Assembly (NCBI RefSeq): GCF_036017065.1
Contig: NZ_JAYXHR010000002.1
Location: forward strand, 372,001-436,000
Reading direction: 5' to 3'
Source of the DNA: Uliginosibacterium sp036017065
GTDB taxonomy: Bacteria; Pseudomonadota; Gammaproteobacteria; Burkholderiales; Rhodocyclaceae
DNA length: 64,000 bases
Below, in pieces: positions 18,009 through 25,055 of this stretch. The notes beneath the pieces were generated by a model. It saw nothing but the letters and a program-made list of their open reading frames with translations, did not search any database and was not told the DNA's origin. Both the position numbers and the translations under genes were made by a program. Each line of letters starts with the position of its first letter. Position 1 is the first letter of the stretch.

Positions 18009-18842
18009 ATGCACACCATCACGCTGCCATCCGGCGAGGCCGTTCCCGCGCTGGGCATGGGCACCTGGTGCATGGGCGAATCACGCGCCGCCCGCGCCGA
18101 GGAAATCGCCACCCTGCGCGCCGGCCTGGACCAGGGCCTGCGCCTGATCGACACCGCCGAGATGTACGGCGACGGCAAATCCGAGGAGATGATCGCCGAG
18201 GCCATCGCCGGTCGCCGCGACGAGGCCTTCCTCGTCAGCAAGGTGTACCCGCACAACGCCGGCCGCAAGACCGCCATCGAGGCCTGCGAACGCAGCCTGC
18301 AACGCCTGGGCACCGACCGCATCGACCTGTACCTGCTGCACTGGCGCGGCAGCGTGCCGCTGGAGCAGACCCTCGAAGCCTTCGAGAGCCTGCAGGCCGC
18401 CGGCAAGATCCGTCACTGGGGTGTCAGCAACCTGGACATCGACGACATGCGCGAGCTGTACGGCATCACCGGCGGCGAGCGCGTCGCCACCAACCAGGTG
18501 CTCTACAACCTCGGCCGTCGCGGCATCGAATGGGACCTGCAGCCCTGGTGCCGCGAGCGCGACATCCCGCTGATGGCCTACTCGCCCATCGAGCGCGGCG
18601 AGTTGCTGGAGGATGGCACCCTGGTGGACTTCGCCAGGCGCCACGGCATCACCCCGGCCCATGCGGCGCTAGGCTGGGTGCTGGCGAAGAAGGATGTGAT
18701 CGTCATTCCGAAGACCAGCCACCGAACACGCCTGCAGGAGAACCTGGCAGCGTTGAACACGCCGCTGACACCGTCGCAGGTTGCGGAGCTGGATGGCCTG
18801 TTTCCCGCGCCGACAGGGCCGGAGCCTCTGGCCATGCTTTGA
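18009..18842 (+). CDS. Aldo/keto reductase
   Basis: A 277-residue NADPH-dependent aldo/keto reductase of the AKR5 or YeaE-like group. The catalytic tetrad is visible: Asp and Tyr in LIDTAEMYGDGKSEE near residues 48-53, Lys in LVSKVYPHN near residue 79, and His in LYLLHWRG near residue 111. The cofactor segment VIPKTSHRTRLQENLAA lies near residue 235. It reduces carbonyl groups; the natural substrate is unknown. It is a single gene with GGAGCACTC before the ATG and converges with the protease-ankyrin operon. Confidence 0.93.
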   Translation: MHTITLPSGEAVPALGMGTWCMGESRAARAEEIATLRAGLDQGLRLIDTAEMYGDGKSEEMIAEAIAGRRDEAFLVSKVYPHNAGRKTAIEACERSLQRLGTDRIDLYLLHWRGSVPLEQTLEAFESLQAAGKIRHWGVSNLDIDDMRELYGITGGERVATNQVLYNLGRRGIEWDLQPWCRERDIPLMAYSPIERGELLEDGTLVDFARRHGITPAHAALGWVLAKKDVIVIPKTSHRTRLQENLAALNTPLTPSQVAELDGLFPAPTGPEPLAML

Positions 18843-18869
18843 GTTCGAGCTGTCGCGGCAACCCGCCCG

Positions 18870-20627
18870 TCAGCGCTTCGCGCCGTGGGCGCGCAGCAGT
18901 GCAACCGCATCGTCCTGCTCCGACTGCTGGGCGATGGCGAGCAGGGTCTGGCCTTCACGCGTCGTCAGGTTGGGGTCGGCGCCGGCCTTGAGCAGGAGTT
19001 TCATCGCGGGTACGTTGCGGAACTCCAGCGCCAGCTGCAATGGCCGCTTGTAGTCGCCGGCATTGGGGTCGGCCCCCGCGTCGAGCAGGAGCCGCGCGGC
19101 TTCCAGGCGCTCGTTCTTGATGAGCGACACGTACAGCGGCGAGTCGCAGGGCGTATGGCGCGGGCATTCCAGCGGGACGCGTCGCGAGACCAGGTAGCGC
19201 ATCACCTCCAGGTGCACGTTCTCGGCGGCCAGGCGCAACAGCCCGATGGCGCCGTTCTGGCCGCCATCCAGCGGGGCCCTGGCCTGGTCGAGCAGCCTGA
19301 CCATGCCGACATGCCCCGCCGCCACGGCGCAGGCCATCGGTGCGTGATCCCACCAGCGTGACTTCAGCGGCGCACCGGCAGTGATCAGCACGCGCGCCTC
19401 CTCGATCTGGTTGTTGCGCGCGGCGGCACACAGCGGTGTGCCGGTGCCACCGGACACCCCTTCGCCCTCGCTCATGGATGCGCCCGCCCGGATCAGCAGG
19501 CGCATCGCCTCGTGCTGGCCGGTGCGCGTCGCCAGGTACAGCGGTGTCGCCGGAAACTCCCGGGAGTGGAAGTCGTGATGCGGCGCCCGGATCGACGTGT
19601 TCTTCTTCGCGCCCATCTGCAACAGCAGCTTCATGACCTCGACCTGACCGAGCCCGGCAGCCAGGTGCAAGGGATAGGGCCACTTCTGCCCCTCCGCGTC
19701 GAAGCCCGCGAGGTCCAGCAGGCGGCGCACGTCCTGCACGTCACCGCGCTGGATGGCGTTGAACAGTTCCAGCGTCGGCTCCGGCTTCTCCGGGCAGGGC
19801 TGCGTCTTGCCGTCCCGGCCGATCTCCGTGCAGGCGCGATAGGCGCTGGCGTGCCCCCACTGCTTCGCGGTCAGCCCGCTGAAATCCAGCCGTGTCGAAG
19901 CGGAGGACGGCCTGGTCGCAGCAGGAACCGCAGCCGCGGCGGTACAGGTATCCGTCCCCGCGCGACCCCAGGCCTTCAGCCGTGCGGCGACGCGGTCCAT
20001 CCGCGTCGCGATGCCGTAGGGCGGCTGGTCGGCGCGGATGATGCCGACCAGGTCGCCGAAGGCGTTGAACAGCCCACCCCCGGAGTGCCCGTTCTCGATC
20101 AGTGCCGACTCGAAGGTGATCTGCGCGTCGTCGATCTTCGTCACCACGTCGGCGCGCACCGGCACGCGCCAGGCCACGCCCGCCGGGTTGCCCAGCGGAT
20201 ACACCGCATGGCCGCGGCGCAGTGCCGTCGGCCGCTCCAGCTTCATGGCGGGCAGCGCGCAGGGGTCGATGCCCTGCGCAGCCAGACCTTCCACGCGCAG
20301 CAATGCGAGATCGTCGGCGACATCCATCTGCGGCAGCGGCATGGCCTTCAACGAGAGGTCCGGCTTCGACTTCAACCGCACCGCCAGCGCGGTACTGGCG
20401 TCGCGCCCCTGGCGCAGCACGTGATTGGCCGTCACCACCAGCAGGGCGTCACGCTCGCGTGCCACCACCACGCCCGCACCGAAGCTGCTGCGGTCGCCGA
20501 ACTGCGCCTCGATGGCGACCACGCCAGCCGCAGCGGCTTCCAGTTCGCGGGTGATCGCGTCCTGCGCGACCGCAAGCGCCGGCAGCAGGCAGGCGCCCGA
20601 CAGGACGGCCAGCCGACGCCAGCTCAT
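18870..20627 (-). CDS. Exported trypsin-like protease with C-terminal ankyrin repeats
   Basis: A 585-residue two-domain protein. A signal peptide (residues 1-21, ending AVAQ) leads to a chymotrypsin-fold domain with His in VVTANHVL, Asp in DDLALLRV and Ser in NGHSGGGLFN, so the triad is complete. After a linker with CTEIGRDGK, at least six ankyrin repeats fill residues about 300-580 (for example PLHLAAGLGQVEVMKLLLQMGA and RLEAARLLLDAGADPN-type units). Its start ATG overlaps the preceding stop codon (ATGA), so it is translated with the membrane protein upstream. The combination of periplasmic protease and ankyrin scaffold suggests a substrate- or partner-gated protease, an inference only. Confidence 0.85.
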   Translation of the reverse strand: MSWRRLAVLSGACLLPALAVAQDAITRELEAAAAGVVAIEAQFGDRSSFGAGVVVARERDALLVVTANHVLRQGRDASTALAVRLKSKPDLSLKAMPLPQMDVADDLALLRVEGLAAQGIDPCALPAMKLERPTALRRGHAVYPLGNPAGVAWRVPVRADVVTKIDDAQITFESALIENGHSGGGLFNAFGDLVGIIRADQPPYGIATRMDRVAARLKAWGRAGTDTCTAAAAVPAATRPSSASTRLDFSGLTAKQWGHASAYRACTEIGRDGKTQPCPEKPEPTLELFNAIQRGDVQDVRRLLDLAGFDAEGQKWPYPLHLAAGLGQVEVMKLLLQMGAKKNTSIRAPHHDFHSREFPATPLYLATRTGQHEAMRLLIRAGASMSEGEGVSGGTGTPLCAAARNNQIEEARVLITAGAPLKSRWWDHAPMACAVAAGHVGMVRLLDQARAPLDGGQNGAIGLLRLAAENVHLEVMRYLVSRRVPLECPRHTPCDSPLYVSLIKNERLEAARLLLDAGADPNAGDYKRPLQLALEFRNVPAMKLLLKAGADPNLTTREGQTLLAIAQQSEQDDAVALLRAHGAKR

Positions 20628-21583
20628 GGTCCGCCCCGCCACCAGTTGCGCAGCGACAGCAGCAGGCCGAACAGGGACAGTACCGAGGCCCACAACAGGG
20701 ATACCGCGTGGTTGGCCTTCAGCCATTCCAGCCAGCTCGGCATCCAGCTGCGGCCGTGCGATTCGGACCCGCTCTCCATGCCACGCACATCCCCACGGAA
20801 GCGCAGTTCGATGCGATCCCCGTCGACCGCGATCGAACGGAATTCGCCGGCCACTTCACGGAAGCGCAGCGGCTCGGCCACCCGCAACACCCGCTCGCGC
20901 CCGTCCAGCGCCATGTAGTACAGGCGCCCGGCGCCCAGCGTGGAAACGTGGCGCACCATCAGGTCGCCGTCGTGCGCGATCTGCTCGACGCGCGCCAGTC
21001 GCAGTTCATCCACCGGCACCCAGCGCGCGAAGCGCAGGCGCTGCCCGGCCGCCGGTCCAAGCCCGAGATCGGCACGGTCGGCCAGCTTCAGCAGCAGCGT
21101 GCGCGTCGTGCCCGGCCACACGCTGCCACGCGCCGTACCGATGCGCACGCAACCGTCGATGACGACGCGCAGCCACATGTCCCCGGGCGACTCCAGTTGC
21201 ATCGACAGGCGTCCGGCCGACGGCTCGCCCAGGCCGACCAGGGTGGAGGGCGGCAACACCAGCGGCTCCAGGCTGAGACGACCGCTGCATGCCGCGTCGA
21301 GGGCGTCCGCGTGCAGCGCCAGGGTGTCGCCCTGCAGGGCAGGCGGCAGCGTGTCGCCCGACAGCTCCGCACGACCGATGCCCGCCACGCCCAGGAAAGC
21401 GAGGCTCGCCGGTTCGGTCAGCGCCTGGCCCGTGGCAAGGCGGAAACGCAGCCCCTCCACCGTGGCTTCCAGCTCGATCTCGGTTTTGGAGACGCGCACG
21501 AACAGCAGCACGCTGACGACCGCAAGCGCCGCCAGCAGCAACAGAGCCATCGACCAGCGACGGGGGTTTGCGAGTCGATCCAT
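20624..21583 (-). CDS. Membrane protein of unknown function, middle gene of the protease-ankyrin unit
   Basis: A 319-residue protein with a membrane segment near residues 11-29 and another near residues 293-312. The roughly 260 residues between them are sheet-rich and presumably periplasmic. I recognise no domain. Start and stop codons overlap on both sides: its ATG shares an A with the upstream TGA (TGATG) and its TGA overlaps the downstream ATG. This points to fixed stoichiometry with the secreted protein before it and the protease-ankyrin protein after it. It could anchor or gate the protease. Confidence 0.75.
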   Translation of the reverse strand: MDRLANPRRWSMALLLLAALAVVSVLLFVRVSKTEIELEATVEGLRFRLATGQALTEPASLAFLGVAGIGRAELSGDTLPPALQGDTLALHADALDAACSGRLSLEPLVLPPSTLVGLGEPSAGRLSMQLESPGDMWLRVVIDGCVRIGTARGSVWPGTTRTLLLKLADRADLGLGPAAGQRLRFARWVPVDELRLARVEQIAHDGDLMVRHVSTLGAGRLYYMALDGRERVLRVAEPLRFREVAGEFRSIAVDGDRIELRFRGDVRGMESGSESHGRSWMPSWLEWLKANHAVSLLWASVLSLFGLLLSLRNWWRGGP

Positions 21584-22395
21584 CACGGCCCCTGCAGGTA
21601 AAGCCAGGCCTCGGCACTGGAGCTGGCGCCGCTGCGCAGGCGAGCGACGAGCTCCACGCGGAGCACACCGCCGGCGGCCACTTCCGCCGCAGCCAGGGGC
21701 ACCGTGACCGGACGCTGCGCCGGGTAATAGCCCAGGCCGAGCGGCTCGCTGCGGCGAAGCGTACGACCGGGCCGGCCCGTGGCATCCACCTCGGTCAGCG
21801 AGACGAACAGCTCGTCCAGCTCGCCTCCGGGCACGACGACGAGACGAGGCGTGGCCGTCACGGCCGGCGCCCCCTCATGCGCCGCACGCAGCGGCAGGTG
21901 GACGTCCCGCTGCACGTCGCCCAGCTTCATCGGAGTCGTCGCCAGCAAACCGAACTCGGCGGCGGGCGGGTCCAGCGAGGCCAGCAACGATGTCGGCCAC
22001 GCATAAGCCCCGGCGCGCGCCGGTCGCTCGGCATCCATGCGGTAATACACGCGCCGCGTCAGGCTCTGCGCCCGCAGCCGCACGTTGTCGGCAGCGGCCG
22101 GCGCACGCCAGGAGAGATTCAGGGGCGCCTTGGCCGCGCGGTCGACGGTGACCGTGGATTCGACGAAGGACACCACCGCCAGCGTGCTGCTGGAAACCTC
22201 GCGGATGTAGCGCCCCTCGCAGCGGTCACCGCGCTTGCGGTAACCCAGCGGATCGCCGGCCGACGACGGCAGCAAGGGGTCGCAACGGGGCGGAACATTC
22301 GCGGGCTGCGCGTCGACCGCCAGCGGCGACGCCAGCAGCGCGGCACACAGCAGGCTGGCTACGAATGAAGCGGCGGATCGATGAGCATGCAACAA
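21583..22395 (-). CDS. Exported protein of unknown function, first gene of the protease-ankyrin unit
   Basis: About 270 residues. I choose TTG at 22395 because AGGAGG sits 7 bp upstream and the protein then opens with a signal peptide (SLLCAALLASPLAVDA). The mature part is sheet-like and begins with a Cys-containing region (CDPLLPSS, GDRCEGRYIRE). No known domain is recognised. A longer frame begins at 22476 but lacks a ribosome site. Its stop overlaps the start of the membrane protein gene. All three genes in the unit are likely envelope proteins acting together. Confidence 0.7.
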   Translation of the reverse strand: MLHAHRSAASFVASLLCAALLASPLAVDAQPANVPPRCDPLLPSSAGDPLGYRKRGDRCEGRYIREVSSSTLAVVSFVESTVTVDRAAKAPLNLSWRAPAAADNVRLRAQSLTRRVYYRMDAERPARAGAYAWPTSLLASLDPPAAEFGLLATTPMKLGDVQRDVHLPLRAAHEGAPAVTATPRLVVVPGGELDELFVSLTEVDATGRPGRTLRRSEPLGLGYYPAQRPVTVPLAAAEVAAGGVLRVELVARLRSGASSSAEAWLYLQGP

Positions 22396-22513
22396 AGGGA
22401 CTCCTCCTGCGCTCTTCCCGGGCGCAGCAGAAGGATAGTCCACGCACCCGCCGCAGGGGCTCAGCCAGTCGGGCACACAGGGTCCGCCTGCGTGCCGTGA
22501 AGGAGGAAGCCCC

Positions 22514-22933
22514 TCAGGCCGCCGCCGTCGGCAGGCCGAACAGCCGGTCGAAGCACCAGTTGTACACCAGCCCGTACACCACGAAGAACACCACCAGCCC
22601 GATCTCCAGCACCAGGGCTTCGACGAGGCCGATGCCCAGCCACCAGGACACCAGCGGCAGCAGCAGCACGACGAGGCCGATCTCGAAGCCCAGCGAATGG
22701 GTGATGCGGCGGGCCAGGCTGCGGCCGCGCTTGGTCTGGCGGGCTTCCCAGCTCTCGAACAGGGCGTTGTAGGCCATGTTCCACAGCATGGCGACCACCG
22801 AGGTCATGACGGCCAGCGCGGTGGAGCGTCCGGCGCCGGTCCCGGTGGTGAGCATGAAGGCGGTGGTCACGCTGAGGATGGCGAAGAACTCGAAGAAGAC
22901 GGCGTGGACGATCTTGCGCTTGATGCCTTGCAT
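22514..22933 (-). CDS. PACE-family multidrug efflux transporter (BTP domains)
   Basis: A 139-residue inner-membrane protein with four hydrophobic helices arranged as two bacterial transmembrane pairs. Typical features are the N-terminal KRKIVHAVFFEFFAI, WNMAYNALFESWE near residue 50, and the repeated pattern HSLGFEIGLV followed by YNWCFDRLFG near the C terminus. Members such as AceI export biocides (chlorhexidine, acriflavine) by proton exchange. It is transcribed divergently from the gene at 23078, and the gap holds a 32-bp dyad that could be a regulator site. Confidence 0.9.
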   Translation of the reverse strand: MQGIKRKIVHAVFFEFFAILSVTTAFMLTTGTGAGRSTALAVMTSVVAMLWNMAYNALFESWEARQTKRGRSLARRITHSLGFEIGLVVLLLPLVSWWLGIGLVEALVLEIGLVVFFVVYGLVYNWCFDRLFGLPTAAA

Positions 22934-22998
22934 GGTCGGTAGGGCGGCGGACGGAACGGAAGGTGGTGCACTCTAGGCCAGGCGGACGGCAGCAAGAA

Positions 22999-23030
22999 GT
23001 TACCTGCTGTCAGCATTGCTGATAGGTAAC
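22999..23030. promoter_or_regulatory. Divergent operator candidate (inverted repeat)
   Basis: GTTACCT (22999-23005) and AGGTAAC (23024-23030) are perfect inverted arms, with a second short dyad (TCAGCA/TGCTGA) inside. It lies between the PACE efflux gene and the gene at 23078, a usual place for a repressor or activator site. No adjacent regulator gene is seen. Confidence 0.5.
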
Positions 23031-23077
23031 ACTGAACTGGCATAAGCTCCATCTTCCCGCCCAGATGAGGATCATCC

Positions 23078-23818
23078 GTGAGTCGCCCCTCCCCCGTGCT
23101 GACCGCGCTGCAGCCGACCGCCGCGCTGACCGCGCAGGACTGGGACGACGTCTGGGCGCTGACCTGCCGCTTCTACGAGACGGAGCGCGCCTACGTGGAG
23201 CTGAACCTGCGGCGGCACGCGGAGGTTGCGCTGTTCTGGCGCGGCGGCGCGCTGGTGGGCATGGCGGCGGTGGACGTCTACAGCCTGCGCTTCGAGGAGC
23301 GGCCGCGGCGGGTGATCTTCACCTCGCAGGCACTGCTGGACGAGTCGGTCCGCGGCCACAACCTGCTGCAGTGGCTGGGGCTGAGGGTGTTCCTGCGCGA
23401 GCGGCTGCGCCATCCGCTGCAACGCATCGACTGGTTCTTCGATACCTTCAGCTACAAGAGCTACTACCTGCTGCCGCGCAACTTCGCCGAGTACTGGCCG
23501 CGGCACGACCGCGCGACACCGGCGGACATTGCGACCCTGATGGACCACCTGGCGCTGCGGCGTTACGGGCGGGACTGGCAGGCCGACAGCGGCGTGGTGC
23601 GCGGCAGTGGGCACAAGCGCTTGCGCAGCGAGGTGGCCCCGCTGAGCGAGGCTGCCCTGCGCGACCCGCACATCCACTTCTTCGCCAGCCGTAACCCGGG
23701 CCACGCCCAGGGGGACCTGCTGGTGTGCCTGTGCCCCCTGCACCTGGCCAACTGGCTGAGCCTGGCGCGGCACGCCCTGCGCCGCGCCTGGCGATTCACG
23801 CCCGCTACTTCACGGTGA
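23078..23818 (+). CDS. Uncharacterised protein, possibly acyltransferase-like
   Basis: A 246-residue soluble protein. The GTG at 23078 follows GAGG at 7 bp. Around residue 45-65 is RHAEVALFWRGGALVGMAAVDVY, which resembles the central strands of a GNAT-type acyltransferase, and later there are several aromatic patches (FDTFSYKSYYLLPRNF). I cannot name the family with confidence. Its 3' end overlaps the converging pectate-lyase-like gene by 14 bp. It shares an upstream region with the PACE efflux gene. Confidence 0.6.
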   Translation: MSRPSPVLTALQPTAALTAQDWDDVWALTCRFYETERAYVELNLRRHAEVALFWRGGALVGMAAVDVYSLRFEERPRRVIFTSQALLDESVRGHNLLQWLGLRVFLRERLRHPLQRIDWFFDTFSYKSYYLLPRNFAEYWPRHDRATPADIATLMDHLALRRYGRDWQADSGVVRGSGHKRLRSEVAPLSEAALRDPHIHFFASRNPGHAQGDLLVCLCPLHLANWLSLARHALRRAWRFTPATSR

Positions 23819-24842
23819 CGTTGGTGGTGGTGCAGCTGGCCACCGGATAGCTGCCGTAGCACACCTGCTTCACGTTGCTGAGCACGCTGTTGCTCAAGGC
23901 CGCGGTGGACGCGCTGCTGTCGGCGCGGAACACGTAGCCCGAATCGGCGATGTCGCAGCGGTCGCAGTACAACTGGGTGCGGAAGGTGGTGCCACCGTTC
24001 TGGCGGAACACCGCATTCGGCACATTGCGTGCGACGAGGTTCGACACGCGCAAGGTGCCCGGCTGGTTGATCTGGAAGGCACGATCCACCGACTGCGCCA
24101 CCGTGACGTTGCTGACGGTGACCGTGCCCGAGGCCGCCATACGCACCGCACCGGTATCCGACAGCCTGTTGATGCGCACGTTGTCGAGCGTCGCATTGCC
24201 GTAGATGTTGATCCCATCTTGCGGGCCGTCGATGATGACGTTCTTCAGCGTCGCGCCCGCATTGACGCGGAAGATTGGCTGTATGTCCTCGCAGAAGGGA
24301 CAGCCGCTGGTAGCCAGGTAGGTCTTGCAGCCACCGTCGAAGGTGCTGCCCTCGGCGACGACGATCGGGCCGTTGTCGATTTTCACGCTCACGGTGCCGG
24401 TCGACACGCAGCTCGACCCGGTGATGCCGCCGCCGGACGAGGATGTGCTGGAAGACGAGCCCGACGATGAACTCGAGGATGAGCCGCTCGACGAGCTGCT
24501 GGAGCTCGACGAGGAACTGCTGGAACTGCTGCTGGAGCTGCTGGAAGAGGAGCTGCTGCCCGGCGGCAGGTCCGGCAGCGGCACCGAGCACTCGTTGGTG
24601 CCGCCCGGAAAGCGGTAGCCGTAGAAAGTGGCGGCATTGCAGATGAAGGTGCCGCCCAGTTGCTTGTAGACGAACTGGCCTGCGCGTCCGAAGGCCACGT
24701 TCGTCGTGGGCGAACCGGGCAACGTGCAGGTCTTGTTCTCGGTGCACAGGGTCTTGTAGCCGGCGGGGCGGTTGGCGGCGTGGGCGGGCAAACAGGCGAA
24801 CACCGTCGCCAGCATGGCCGCAGCGATGCTGAAGTACTTCAT
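23805..24842 (-). CDS. Secreted pectate-lyase-like (PL3) protein with poly-serine linker
   Basis: A 345-residue exoprotein in three parts: signal peptide (about 1-22), a Cys-containing N-terminal domain (23-92), a serine linker (96-136, with 24 serines in a row), and a right-handed parallel beta-helix. The helix part has VVAEGSTFDGGCKTY, CEDIQPIFRVNAGATLKNV and DGINIYGNATLDNVR, the layout of PL3 pectate lyases. The usual downstream acidic motif is altered, so activity on pectin is uncertain. Serine linkers of this type join domains in secreted carbohydrate-active enzymes. It is a single gene preceded by a 213-bp gap. Confidence 0.75.
   Translation of the reverse strand: MKYFSIAAAMLATVFACLPAHAANRPAGYKTLCTENKTCTLPGSPTTNVAFGRAGQFVYKQLGGTFICNAATFYGYRFPGGTNECSVPLPDLPPGSSSSSSSSSSSSSSSSSSSSSSSSGSSSSSSSGSSSSTSSSGGGITGSSCVSTGTVSVKIDNGPIVVAEGSTFDGGCKTYLATSGCPFCEDIQPIFRVNAGATLKNVIIDGPQDGINIYGNATLDNVRINRLSDTGAVRMAASGTVTVSNVTVAQSVDRAFQINQPGTLRVSNLVARNVPNAVFRQNGGTTFRTQLYCDRCDIADSGYVFRADSSASTAALSNSVLSNVKQVCYGSYPVASCTTTNVTVK
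24435..24554 (-). repeat. Poly-serine coding tract made of mixed codons
   Basis: The linker uses AGC, TCC, TCG, AGT, TCT and TCA in irregular order, so the serine run is kept at protein level rather than being a simple DNA slippage repeat. Confidence 0.7.
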
Positions 24843-25055
24843 GGTGTCTTGTCTCCGTTGGGTGCTGCGTTCTGGTGATTCCCTGCGATTCAGTCGCAGG
24901 GCGGCGCGTTTCTGACAGCTTTGCCGGCTGTGTGCAGCATCAGCACGGCGCGCGCGCCATTCGTTGTAGCACTGCGCGCGGCGAGGTCAACGGAGATGAC
25001 AGAAGATACGAGAGCGACGCGGAGCCGGACGCTGCGGGTCCGGCTCCGCACTGTC

